From: Holacanthus passer
Lineage: Eukaryota; Chordata; Actinopteri; Pomacanthidae
NCBI GenBank assembly: GCA_025331565.1
Contig: JAFREQ010000024.1
Location: forward strand, 1,126,001-1,190,000
Direction: 5' to 3'
Length of the DNA stretch: 64,000 bases
Shown: positions 11,731-23,012 of the stretch, piece after piece
Layout of the letters: every line of letters starts with the position of its first letter
How positions within the stretch are numbered: the stretch's first letter is position 1
Program-made: the position numbers and the translations under genes
Notes under the pieces: generated by a model
Databases searched by the model: none
The model's input: only the letters and a program-made list of their open reading frames with translations
What the model was told of the DNA's origin: nothing

Positions 11731-12663
11731 TGTTTTGTCTGATTAAATGATGCTGACATGTGACGGTTTGACGCAGCGCTGCAGCCGAGGAGCTGACAGG
11801 ACTGTTGGGGATCAAACCTGTGACGTCCCGGTGCGAAGACAGTTTCCTGAGTTTCTCTCTGCTGGACGTCGTCCTGACCTCGAACCTCCAGAGGACTGAA
11901 ACACCGGAGCATGGGACAAATGTTCCAGAGCTGTTAGTGGGACGACATATTTTCTCTTGGATTTCATAGATTTAGGAACTGAAAAAGCCTCAAAATGTCA
12001 ATGTGTCTTAAATCCTCTGATATTTTTATATAGTGACGTATCTCTGAAGAGATTCCAGTCATCACAGGTCGACTCCGTCCGTTCCTCAATAAACTGCCAT
12101 CATTTAAAAAGAGATGCACTTCCTGTTTGTTTCATGCCGTCAATCGTTTTGTAAGATCAGTTTCAACTTGTTTTCCCCTCTGGTGCCGTTTGGCATCGCT
12201 GCATTAAGCTACAGGTCAACTTCAGTTCAAGTCTGGATTCAGAGACGTGATAATGAGCTGTTTGTTGTTCCTGGGGATCAAACCAGCGGTGTGTGTTTGT
12301 ACTGACCTGTGTTGGCCTCCATAAAGTGCTGTGCAGAGCTGTTTGTTCGGGCTCTCGGTTCTCTAGCGTGGCTGAAATGTAAAAATCAAGACAGTTTGTT
12401 ACTTTTCAAAGAGACATTACAGTTTATACAGTGGTGACAGAGAAGACTCTGATTGGCTGAAGGATGGACAGATAACATTGTCATAATGGAGTACACCAGT
12501 TACCCAAATCCTAAATCATTCTGAAGAAACAGATCAGAAACAGTAAAATAGTAAGTGGTCAAAATCAAGAGTGTAGAAGGATTATATCCACCTTAAAACC
12601 CCAAGGAACTGGAACACGCTTCCTAAAATCCAGCAAATAAAAGCAACAACCTGAAGGAAGTTC

Positions 12664-13137
12664 TACAACCCTGATTCCAAAGACGCTGAGTTTCTGTGTA
12701 AAACATTGATAACAACAGAAACAATCATTCACAAACAAACTGTGTTGCTGAAGTTGTTCCTGAGTCCAGGTATTAATCTCCTTCATCCAACCATGTGTTC
12801 ACAAAGTGGTGAACCTCTCTCCATCCTCACTGTGAACGACTGAGTCTTTCCAGGATGAACCTTTCAGACCCAATCATGATCCTATCACCTGTTACCAATG
12901 AACCCGTTTACCTGTGGAAGGATCCAAACAGGTGTTTTCAATCAGTCCACAACTTTCACAGTCTTTTGTTTGAAACATATTGCTGCATCAAATTCAGAAC
13001 AAGCAGATATTTACAAAGATCAATGAAACTGATGATCAAACATTAAATTGACTTTGTGCTGTTTTCAGTTGAGTTTATGTCAGAAAGGATTTGACCACAA
13101 TCACATTCTGTTTTGTTTTTGTTGGAATCGGGTTGTA
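12664..13137. mobile_element. Non-autonomous DNA transposon remnant with TACAACCC terminal inverted repeats
   Basis: The left end TACAACCCTGATTCCAA and the right end TTGGAATCGGGTTGTA are inverted repeats, differing by one inserted T. TA is at both borders. The total is 474 bp. The ends look like those of a mariner/Tc-type family that I recall as common in teleosts. No transposase frame remains. The TA boundary agrees with the TA target of Tc1/mariner elements, but the superfamily is inferred. Confidence 0.75.
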
Positions 13138-13911
13138 AATGAAAAACATCCTTAAAATAGAATTCAACTGTTGTTAAATTGTGCAAAATTAAAGCCACAG
13201 CCAATAATAGATTAATGTGTTACTTTTATTGAACATGCTTGATTAACATTGTTAAGTGAATCCATATCAAGATGTAAATTATTATGAAGTCAGGAAATAC
13301 ACCAATGCAATTATAAACTGATATCTATAAAATGTAAATCAGTGACAGGTTGATAAGCACACAGGATTGTACGAATGATTAACTACAGCAGAAAATTTCC
13401 ATCATAGATTAATTCAGAGTACAAGTACAAATATCGTGGTTTCACATTATTGCAAATGAAATAACTTTAGTTTGGACTGTTGGTCAGAATAAAAATATGA
13501 AAAGTTTTGAAAAATATTTTTTTCCCTGATGCATCTGGTGGTTGAATCAAGAAAGTTTCACTGTGACAACAATGAATGGCATCATTTGAACATATGTATA
13601 TCTGTATATATAGATTAGAATGGACACTAATGCTTTTAACTAAATAATGAATGAAAAAATATATGTTTGATTATGTAGGTATATTTCATTTTTAAATTGA
13701 TTCCATTCATTTATGTGGACATGAACGTATATACGTTTTGGAAGCTGCATAAATAGATATTTAGTCCAAAAACCAAGGATATCAAGACTAATATCAGTAT
13801 ATGAATACAAAGTAGCTACAAAGTAGAAAAGTAATAACATTGTAGAAGTTCTTGCTATTTGGTGTCTTATCAGACTGTTCGGGCTCTTGTACGTACATGA
13901 TGCAAAACATA

Positions 13912-13965
13912 AGATAAGGTAAGATAAACTTTTATTCGTCCCACAGTGGGAAATTCACATACATG
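13912..13965 (+). repeat. Teleost LINE/SINE-like tail repeat
   Basis: AAGATAAAC, TTTATTCGTCCCACAGTGGG and AAATTCAC match copies at about 582-622 (+) and 27915-27957 (-). The short, fixed tail is typical of the 3' end of a retroposon. Confidence 0.6.
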
Positions 13966-14079
13966 AAATCAAACAATCACAAAAACTGAAAACACAAAAC
14001 TAACTCAACTGTGAGCACGTTCTTTTAGATGCTGTTAAATTTGGATGAAAATACACTGGGACCACAAAGGCTCTCAAAC

Positions 14080-15005
14080 TTTCACTTGGGCTTCCCCCTA
14101 ATCTTCGACCAAACTGTTAGTCGATGAGAAGAGTCTTAGTCCAACAAGTTTTCATTGGTCGGTTAGTCGCAGCGCCGGGGTGAAAGTATCGGGGGGGACG
14201 TTGCATCACGGACCTTTTCTCTGTCAACGTGGAAGTCTGCTGCTGCTAGCTGACTCTGCCTGGGAGCTCAGACCAGCGGGAGGAGAAGGTTTTCAGGATG
14301 GGTTTTTTAAAAACTGCAGTAGCTTGACAAGTGATTCAATGTGTCGCAGTAATGAACCTAGTGATCAGCTGATTTGGTGCAGTGCAGAAAGAAATCCCCC
14401 GACCAGAAAGTGTCGCTGTGGTTCTGGTAAAATGCAGCTGTTGACAGCGGCCTCGTCCGTGCACACGACCAACTCTGTCTTCCAGTCATCCGAGTCGTCG
14501 AGTCCATCTGTTATGACCTGCGCAGGTCAACACCTGATGCACATGCACACCGGTTCCAAGACTCTTTCTCAGCCCTGGAACTCAAACCACTTTCTGATGC
14601 CTAAAAAACAAATTTAAAACGGCCTCAACTACTGACCTCTGGTCGACTGGGAAAGTCGGGGGGCAGCCAAGGATTTCACTTTACTGAACAACACATTCGG
14701 AGCTGAGCAACATCCACAGCAAACTAAACTAAACTACAAACTAAAGAACTGAGTTTCAGTTTGACTGCTACCATCAAGTCCTTCACCCTGGAAACGATGC
14801 AGTTCTCAGTCAAACACACAGATTCTCCAATAGCAACCATCCCAAAACCCATAGCAACCGCTCAGCAACCAATTGGAAACGCACTAGAAAACAATGCAGC
14901 TAGCTTAATATTGTACAGTGAGACAAGACCCTGCTTAAAACTGATCATTTTGATTATTGACTTTGATCAGTGTTAATGAAGACTAATCAATAATTGATTA
15001 ACTGC
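14080..15005. mobile_element. Possible decayed hAT-like element
   Basis: The left part contains repeated TAGTCG motifs (GTTAGTCGATGAG, GGTTAGTCGCAG). The right part ends in AATCAATAATTGATTAACTGCATCCC. Both resemble the ends of decayed fish hAT copies. I could not define matching terminal repeats or target-site duplications, and the 145-aa frame at 14180-14617 resembles no transposase I know. Confidence 0.3.
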
Positions 15006-15010
15006 ATCCC

Positions 15011-15576
15011 TTACTGAGTCTTTTCTCTGGTAAACTGTTTCACCTGACACAGCCTCACTGACGAGCCCTCACTCCACACCTTGAAAATTGGGCAGAGAGG
15101 CTCAGTGAATTTGGTAAAGAAGGTGTGCAGGTGTGCCAGCGACCCTGCAGAAGAAACTCTGTAGAAGGACAGGACGCCGGCCTCCCAGTCCAAATACACA
15201 GCCAGTCTACGAGAGTCACCAATGGGGACGCGAAGGACGATGCTCTCGAAGTTATGATACGCGCGATAACCTTTACCAGAACAATGAAGACCCCAAGATA
15301 TTTCATTGTATCCCATCACACAGTCACTTTCTGGCCCCTTGCGACCGATGCCCTTGTAGGTCGCTCCAATCCCAGCCCATTTTCCGCCCCACTCCACCTC
15401 CCAGTAACAGCGGCCCGTCAGAGCCTGCTGGAACAGGACTTGGCCCCAGTAGTCAAACCTGTCGGGATGATCGGGATACGGCTGCTCCTCTCCGACCTGA
15501 CTGACTTTTTGGTGGTCGTCAGAGAGGACGAGGAGTTTGTGAGCAGTGTTAGGATCCAGTGTGAGCTCACATGCAT
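15011..15576 (-). other. B30.2 (PRY-SPRY) exon of the NLR
   Basis: A single terminal exon. PRY begins ACELTLDPNTAHKLLVLSDD. SPRY has GRCYWEVEW, GIGATYKGI, SWGLHCSGKGYRAYHN, VYLDWEAGVLSFYRVSS and LCPIFKVWSEG. All landmark motifs of the domain are present, and the stop TAA is at 15013-15011. Confidence 0.95.
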
Positions 15577-18500
15577 CTGGTGGCAGGAAGAAGTCAAGGA
15601 GTTAAGACATGCAGAATGGCAATTTTCAGTTTTCAGTTTCCAAATATCAACACAAAGGTCTGGACTCAATTTCTAACTGACTTTAGTTCAAAAATTCACA
15701 ACTTACATCGTCTCAGTCCAGGTTTAAACCAATGTTCTGCACTGTGGTTGACTCTGTAGAGCAGATAGAAACACATGCTGTCAACCTGGATTATGTGCCA
15801 GGAGACATCACAGTGGTAAAAAACAAGAACATAAGACTGTGTTCTGTACCTGAGTTTGATTAATTCACATTGTCCTTCCTCCAGAGCTTCAGTGATGAGC
15901 TTCACTCCTGACTCTCCTAAGTGGTTGTACCTCAGATCCAGCTCGCTCAGGTGCGACGGATTGGACTTCACTGCCGAGGCCAAGTGACCACAATCTTTCT
16001 CTGTGATGTTACAGAACGACAACCTGTGACAGAGTGACACAATTCACCTTTAACTGGTGGTTGATACCGTTCATGACAGTGAAAAATTAATCAAAGGCTT
16101 TTTTAAAGTGATACCTCAGAGTTTCCAGTTTACAGCACACGTTTCCCAGTCCAGCAGAGAGCAGCTCCACTCCTGAGTCTTCAATGTCGTTGTCGCTTAA
16201 GTCCAGCTCTTTAAGTTGTGATGAGGGACAACTCAGGACTGAAGCCAGTTTGTCACAGCATCTCTGGGTGAGATCACATCGGTTCAGCCTGAATGGACAA
16301 AAAAAACGGACAAATGAAAATCAAGCAACATTAAAAAATAATAATAATAAAAATAATAATCAAATATAACAAAAACCCCAAACTACAAAATCAACAAAAG
16401 CTATCACAAAGCTAAATCACTGTACAATCAAAATATACAATGGTTGCACTTATTTCCAGACTTTTGTCTTGGATTGGATCATATTGTCAGGTCTTCAAAG
16501 GGAAAATGAAAGCAAAAGTCAAATAAAGAGTCAGCTCTCTTTGCTGGAACAAAATGGAATCAAGTCAATCCTGTGCTCTTAAGTACTTTCACTTTTTGTA
16601 TCAAGTTATTTTACTTTCTCTTGCTGTTTATTGTTGAGGCTTAGTAGTTCAGACTAATCAGCCCTGCACTGAAACAACACCGAGGACAGCTGGTGTGGGT
16701 GTTGTTCAGGCAAGAAACTTGATCCAAGATGGACACCTCAAGTAACAGACCCATGAATGTGAAGACTTCTCAGATGCCAAATCACTGCAAAGAAGTTTAT
16801 CATTCTCTCACACAGGATTTTACAACCCTGGAAAATGGTCATGGATAGAATTATTTTAATCAGTCTGTGTCTACACAGGATGTGTTCAGGGACAGTATTG
16901 AGCGTAGCTCACTCGCATTTTGCCATCACTAAAGAACCAACACACAAACACAGCAGTTGTTGGTCTCCACAGTCTGAAATGTGGTCACTATACTACAGAG
17001 TCTGCCTGCCATTGCACTGTATCATCAAAGATGTGGGAATCTTTCCAGACGTTGTGTTCAGCCACATTATTGTCAGCTTGAGGATCGACTCACCTCAGCG
17101 TCTTCAGTCTGCAGAGTCGGCTTCGGAGTCCGGTGCAGAGATGCTCGATCCCTGAGTCTTGTAAGCTGTTGTCACTTAAGTTTAAATGATTCAACTGATT
17201 AGAGCTTGAGCTGAAAATGGAGGACAGCATCTCACAGCTGTGTGCTGTGAGATTACAACCATTCAACCTGATAAACAGAAAGACAAAGTCAATTTGTTAT
17301 TAAAAATCAATGGTGGACAGGTTCAAGACATCAAGTGCTAATTGTTAAAAATGAGTAATTGGAAACTGATGAAAGACACTTGCATTGCTGATCTGGATGC
17401 TTTGACGACTGGTAGAAGTCTGAGAAGGCCTTCTTCCGTTCTGGAGTACTTCTCGAGGTGGACCTCCTCCAGCGTCTCCGGTGAGGTCAGCAACACAAAG
17501 ACCAGAGCTGCCCACTGAACTGCAGAGCACTCGTCCATCATTAAGTCTCTGTCCTTTTCCAGGTGACTCTGGATCTCCTCCACCAGAGAGTGATCATTCA
17601 ACTCATTCAGACAGTGGAAGAGATTGATGTACCTCTCTGGACGAAGAGTCAGATTTAGTTTCTCCTTGATGTACGTGATGGTTTCCTCATGACTTTGGAA
17701 GTCGCAGGTTTGAACCTGCATCTTCAGGCCTCTGAGCAGAATCTGACTGGACTCCAGAGAGAGTCCGAGGAGGAAACGCAGGAAGAGATCCAGGTGGCCA
17801 TTTTCACTCTGTAAGGCTCTGTCCACTGCAGCTTTGTGCAGTTCAGTTACAGGCTTGTTTGGGGCCTTCTGTTCTTTGGTCAACAGGTTCACACCATGGA
17901 CCCTGTACATCACATGGACGTACAAAGCTGCCAGGAACTCTTGGACAGACAGATGCACAAAGCAGAAGACTTTCTGCTGCATACAGGACTCTTCCCTAAA
18001 TACTTGAGTGCACACTCCTGAGTAGACAGACGCTTCTTTGACATCAATACCACAGTCTCTAAGATCGTCCTCATAGAAGATCAGGTTGCCTTTCTTCAGC
18101 TGCTGGAAGGCCAACTGCCCAAGTAACATAATCATCTTGTTCTCTTTGGAGTCCAGCTGTTGCTCTTCGCAGTACTTGACTTGCATCTGAGTGGTCTGAT
18201 GTGCCAGAAAGTGGATGTACATCTGAGTCAAAGTCTTAGGCATTTTTCCTCCTCCTGCTTTGGCACACATTTTTCCCAGGACAATAGAGGAAATCCAGCA
18301 AAACACTGGCACATGACACATGATGTAGAGACTTCTTGTTGACTTTATGTTTGCGATTACTCTTTTGGCTAAGTTTTCATCATCAATTTTCTTGTAGAAG
18401 TATTGCTCCTTCTGGTTGTTGTTGAATCCTCGGATTTCAGTCATACGGTCAACATACTGTTGAGGGATGCAGCTGGCTGCCGCAGGTCGGGTAGTTATCC

Positions 18501-20894
18501 ACAGGTTAGCATTTGGTAGCAAGTTACCTGCAATGAGGTTTGTCAGCAGCGCATCCACTGACGTCGCCCGTGTAGCATCACAACATGTCTCATTTCCCTT
18601 GAAATCCAGAGGGAGTCTGCACTCATCCAGACCATCCAGTACAAACAGAACTTTGCACATCTTCAGGTCTTTGATTCCAGATTCATTCAGGCCTGGATAG
18701 AAGTCATACAGGAGCTCCATCAAACTTCTTCTTTCATTTTTAATCAAATTCAGCTCCCTAAAAGGAAGTGAAAACAGGAGCTGGAAGTCTTGATTGGTCT
18801 TCTCCTCTGACCAATCCAGCTCGAACTTCTGCGCCAGCACGGTTTTTCCGATGCCTGCTATCCCCTTGGTGAGCACAGTTCTGATTGGTTTGCTTTGCTG
18901 GTTTTGTAAAGGGTTGAAGAGATGTTCACACCTGATCAGAGTTTCAGAAGACTTCTGTCTGTTGAATGCTGCCTCAATTTGTCTCACTTCATGTTCATTG
19001 TTGACCTCTCCACTGTCCCCCTCTATCAGACAGACCTTGGTATAAATCTTTTTAAGAGGCAGAGGCCAGTGCTTTGTAGTTATCTCTTCCAACAGGTATT
19101 CATTTTTCCTCTTCAGGAAAGTCTTTAGTTTCTTTTGGTACATGCCAACTTCTCCATAAAGACCTAAGAGCACAGAAATGTGTCACATCAAGAACAAAAA
19201 CAATTTGTCATGTGCTTTACCACTAGTGTTTAGCTAAAATACTAGTGTTAGCATGTCGTTAGCACAACACCGAATTTCACTGCTGTTCATCTAACAGGTG
19301 TGCAACTATTTCAAACTAGACACAAATTTACAGACACTTGAGAAACTGTCAAATTGGTGAGAAACTTAACGTATAACATTTTTTGACCATCAGCAGCAGT
19401 TTGCTCCAAACAAACACACTAGTTAGATGACATGCAGTCTCTTACTTTGCTCAAGTATTTTAGCAAGTTCATCCTTATTCATGGTCCTCAAGACATGGAG
19501 AGCAATCTTCACAGCTGCTTGTTTTGCTTCATCATCAGAGTCAACCGGTTGATCATCGAGCACGTCCTCCTGCTTGTCTTCGTCGAACCATTCTTTGTGT
19601 TTTGCAGAGAGGGCTTTCTTAAGGGGTCTCAGAGATTCCTTTACAAAAGCCATGACTTTGGATTCAAACACCTGACAAAGAGCAGGAATTTTTTTTATTA
19701 GTCATTTTCATACATTAGCACTCCATTCCCTAAGATGTAGGTCTACATCAACAATCACTGTTTTATTTTTCTACATTGTTAAAAGTTACAATGTTACTGA
19801 AATTATACTATGATGAGCAACATCGCTCTGTGTATTTTTGGGTCAAGTTAACTAAAGAAATCAACCGACATCCACCAAAAATCTGCTCATAAACTGTCAA
19901 CCAACTAACTGTGTCACTAACTAACTGAACTTTTAAAATTACTTTGTGAACTAGAAAAGCACCTCTGTGACTTGCAGACACTGTCATAATAAATTATGAA
20001 TCATGCAGGTTAGTGGATTATTAAATATAACTGCCTACCTTCGGGGTGTCCTGGTTGTGCTGAACGCTTGATGAAGTCTGAGAACTGAAAAAAAGGAGAG
20101 ATAGTGACTAGAAAACATCTTCCATCAAAGCATGCATTAGTCTTAGTTTCCCTTTTGAGGTAACCAGTTCACATATTGTACAATGAAATTAATAAAAAAA
20201 GAGTGAACCTTATCTGTATTTGAAATTTTAATTTGAATAAGTGAGTAGTATTACTATTGTTTGTTTAAAGGCAGAGTTTAATACACATGTTTGCCTTTAG
20301 AGAAGGTCGGACAAACTAGTTAGTTTCAAGCACACCCCGGAATTTAGTCTTTCAGTCTTCACCTTGTTTGTGCAGGATCAGGCTCAGGGCTGAAGAATGG
20401 AGGATATTCTCTGGATCGGCCGCTGGTCGCAGAAACAACACTGGCTGCCGAAGGTGCTGATCCGATCTCTGATCCACATCCACTCATCTTCAGGTCTTCA
20501 GTCAGTCTGTCTAGATCCCTATGCAGTTAGGAAATAAAGGCTGTTACAGGCAGCTACTTTCTGTCTTTACTCTCAGTTGGACTCAGAGACAGTGTTTGAA
20601 ATGATTCATGTAAAAATCCTCTGGAGAGCTGGAGGCTTGTGCAGCATCCCTCATTACGTCTTTTTGAAATATGCCAGAATTTTCCTTTAAGCGAATCACT
20701 GAGTCTCAGCTGTGTTATAACAATCTCAGATTTCCTCCCTGTTGATGATTCCTGTTTTTAAACTCTCACCTTGTTTGTGCAGGATCAGGCTCAGGGCTGA
20801 AGAATGGAGGATATTCTCTGGATCGGCCGCTGGTCGCAGAAACAACACTGGCTGCCGAAGGTGCTGATCCTCTCTCTGATCCACATCCACTCAT
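15011..20894 (-). CDS. NLRC3-like receptor: FISNA-NACHT, three LRR exons, B30.2
   Basis: Cytosolic innate immune NTPase of the expanded teleost NLR family. Exons on the minus strand: 20894-20770 (ATG 20894), 20518-20363, 20084-20039, 19671-19446, 19163-17378, 17267-17094, 16288-16115, 16023-15850, 15753-15707, 15576-15011 (stop TAA). They sum to 3474 nt, or 1157 residues, with no break. Order: two copies of an N-terminal SAASVVSATSGRSREYPPFF peptide (about 1-94); acidic helical segment (110-184); FISNA then NACHT (185-779) with Walker A GIAGIGKT (285-292) and Walker B FVLDGLDE (358-365); three 58-residue LRR units (780-954); a 47-nt linker exon; PRY-SPRY (970-1157) opening ACELTLDPNTAH. The start codon is the least certain point, because the frame stays open upstream with GTG but no earlier ATG. 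Upstream of the start is a CRE-like site (21216). The gene runs convergently with npr1. Confidence 0.9.
15707..15753 (-). other. 47-nt linker microexon between LRR and B30.2
   Basis: Acceptor CTCTACAG, donor T|GTAAGT. It encodes VNHSAEHWFKPGLRR, which matches the EHGGEYRIKPGLRKY-type linker that precedes B30.2 in fish NLRs. Without it the LRR exon would splice into a stop codon at the B30.2 exon, so it is needed for the frame. Confidence 0.85.
15850..16023 (-). other. NLR LRR exon 3
   Basis: 174-nt exon coding for LSFCNITEKDCGHLAS and LSELDLRYNHLGESG. The donor is CTCAG|GTACAG. Confidence 0.9.
16115..16288 (-). other. NLR LRR exon 2
   Basis: 174-nt exon coding for LNRCDLTQRCCDKLAS and LKELDLSDNDIEDSG. 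The frame is intact. Confidence 0.9.
16289..17093 (-). other. NLR intron between LRR exons 1 and 2
   Basis: About 800 bases without recognisable coding. The frames at 16835-17155 (+) and elsewhere have no known similarity. An AAT-rich simple tract lies at about 16336-16362. Confidence 0.7.
17094..17267 (-). other. NLR LRR exon 1
   Basis: 174-nt exon of the same phase as its two neighbours. It begins LNGCNLTAHSCEML and contains LNHLNLSDNSLQDSG, a ribonuclease-inhibitor type repeat. Confidence 0.9.
17378..19163 (-). other. FISNA-NACHT exon of the NLR
   Basis: One 1786-nt exon codes for FISNA, the NACHT NTPase and the helical region up to LLRLLPVVKAS. GIAGIGKT is the P-loop, FVLDGLDECRL the Mg-binding Walker B, and WITTRPAAAS the sensor region. 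Two donors are possible: GT after 17380 and GT after 17378. Only the second keeps frame with the first LRR exon. Confidence 0.9.
20363..20518 (-). repeat. Second copy of the duplicated NLR N-terminal exon
   Basis: This 156-nt exon differs from 20770-20925 at only about three bases over roughly 145, while the introns around the two copies differ. Its phase (1 nt in, 2 nt out) allows tandem addition without a frame change. The acceptor is CATAG and the donor CAAG|GTGAAG. Confidence 0.85.
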
Positions 20895-21215
20895 CTTCAG
20901 CTCTTCAGTCAGTCTGTGATGTAGTGACGAGTAGCACTGCAGACCAGCGAGCTTTACAAAAAAAGGCACAAGGTTTTTGTGTCTGCATTGCTTTCAACCA
21001 CTGAAATCAAATTATAAACCAGAATAACACAAAAGGTGATTCAAATTATTTTTCAAATACTGTCAGTAACTTATGACCTTCATGCTCTGATAAAGAAGTT
21101 ATTCGACAGATCTATAAAGTTTCTATAAAGATTGACTCTGATGTAATGATACTCAACAGTTTGTTGTTGTTGTGCTGCTCTCATCCAGCCACGAGATGGC
21201 GCTGCAGATCCTCAA

Positions 21216-21223
21216 TGACGTCA
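21216..21223. promoter_or_regulatory. Perfect palindromic CRE (TGACGTCA) upstream of the NLR
   Basis: The 8-base CREB/ATF palindrome lies about 320 bp upstream of the chosen NLR start codon. Whether it is in the promoter or the 5'UTR cannot be told. Confidence 0.4.
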
Positions 21224-21239
21224 AGGCTTCCTGCAAAAC

Positions 21240-21640
21240 AAGAAACACCTGAGCCATGAAGTTTAGCTGTTTTCAGCCTCTTCAAACCCTGAACAAATGG
21301 AGGGAAACAGAGTCTGTACCTGCAACATGAACATGTGATCGATGCATCTGTCAAAAGCTGCAGTTTGAAACAAGTTTGATGGAAAATCGATTAATCGACA
21401 GAAGTGCGTCAGAAAAACGTGCAAAAGATGCAAAAACCATGCAAACTTTAGAATCTGAATCTTAACACCGAGTTTCTACATTTACTGTGAAGAAAACACA
21501 CAAATTCTCTCCATAGTTTGATAATGTGAAGAAAAACAACTCGCCTGAGAGTCGAGTCCAGTCGGATGAAGAAAACTGCGTTTGGTGTAAACAACTCATA
21601 CTTTCACTTTCCACCGAGGCGGAGCTTCCTCTTATCTGTG

Positions 21641-21672
<32 letters not shown>

Positions 21673-22980
21673 AGAGCTATATATATCTTTTTTTATGCAC
21701 ATTCAAAACTGATAACTTTTGCTGAAATGGAGCCCTGAATCTCGTCTGCAGACCTTCCTCTGAATACAACCTGCAGGTGGGAGCCTGACAGGCAAAACTC
21801 CGGGTGAAATACAACCTGACCACAAACACCTAATGTCACCTTCACATTCACTCTGAGACATCGTCACTACTGGTGCTGAGTATGTTTGTACAGAGAAGCA
21901 TTAAATGGAAAGTACCTGAAAAATGTACTTAAGCCCAGTACTTGAGTAAATGTACTTAGTTACTTTCCACCACTGCTGAAGAGCTAAACTATCCTGAACA
22001 GACTGTAACTCAAATTTCACAACTTAAAATCTTCAAGTAATGAATATTTGTATCTAATAAATCTCCACTGAAAAATCCACAAAAACAAATAAACGGAACC
22101 GATTCAGTGTTTCATGCAAACCAGAAAAAAGCAGAACTGCAGCTATTTCACAAGTGAAACTACAGAGGTCAAAGACGTTATTTTGTCTTATTTCCCAGAG
22201 AAAATTCCTCAGATTCAGCGTCTTGAGCGCTGCTGCTGCGCAGATTTCAAATGTCGGCAGCTTCGGTTTCACAAAAGATACTCAAACATTTCAGGGACAG
22301 TTTTGACTGTCTGTCAATCAGGTCGCAAACGTTGCACTGACGTGTCAAACTGAGCAAAAGGAAAATCATCTCTTGTTGGAAGTATGGTGACGCATGAAGA
22401 GCAAATGTTTCTGCACCAGAATTTCAAACCACATTAAGACAATTTTGTTCAAAAAAGGTACAATTTTAATAAGTAAGTAAATTACTCAGAACAATTAAAT
22501 TGTAAATTAATGTTTGACAGAGCAAAACAAACAACAAAATCCAGAAAAAATAACTTGTTTTAACAAAATTAGTGAATAAAGTGTGTTAATGAAAAATAGC
22601 TTCACCTACTTAGAAACACACGTACAAATTTTAATGTAGAAATAAAAAGTCCTGTGAGTCAAAAGTAAAGATCAGATTTGGCATTAATAAAGACAATTCT
22701 CTGACTTTTCTTCTGCTGCTTGAACCCGACGACCAAAAGTCGACTTCCAGACTTGACACAGAGGAAAACAGCAGTTTAGCCTCGTGTCATTTTTCTCATG
22801 AATCTTAACTTTGCCAGAAAACTGTTGAGTTAATCTGAAAATCTATACACAAGTCACACATTAATAAAAAACATAATCATGTATAAAACTGTTTTGTATG
22901 AAAACAAACTGATATGAAACTAAAGAAAAAGGAGCCTTTCAGTCAGACGTTTTCCTGGTGACGTCCTGCAGCGATTCCAA
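21240..22980. other. Intergenic region between the NLR 5' end and the DEK 3' end
   Basis: Contains a (TG)n tract (about 21643-21667) and a TACTTGAGTAAATGTACTTA repeat (about 21895-21978). The 3'UTR of DEK may reach into the right-hand part. No coding sequence recognised. Confidence 0.6.
21895..21978 (+). repeat. TACTTGAGTA repeat copy
   Basis: The clearest copy: AGTACTTGAGTAAATGTAC, TTAGTTACTTTCCACCACTG. An intergenic remnant. Confidence 0.7.
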
Positions 22981-22981
22981 C

Positions 22982-22987
22982 TTTATT
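22982..22987 (-). terminator. dek: Possible DEK polyadenylation signal
   Basis: AATAAA on the minus strand, only about 14 nt after the DEK stop. If it is used, the 3'UTR is extremely short. A more distal site is equally possible. Confidence 0.35.
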
Positions 22988-23000
22988 CTCCTTCAGATCT

Positions 23001-23012
23001 TCATGTGATGAG
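23001..23012 (-). other. dek: Terminal coding segment of DEK (LIT-stop)
   Basis: A CTCGCAG acceptor is followed by CTCATCACATGA, giving Leu-Ile-Thr-stop in frame with ...IKQTVKS. Human DEK ends ...VKELIS, so both length and residues agree. It is separated from the preceding exon by about 2.3 kb. Confidence 0.8.

Noticed and set aside
11774..11830. GGGATCAAACC, a reversed B-box look-alike, with a similar word near 12268
   Set aside because: No foldable tRNA around either; the two sites share only about twelve bases.
14180..14617. 145-aa plus-strand frame
   Set aside because: No similarity to any transposase or cellular protein I know; it sits in repeat-like sequence.
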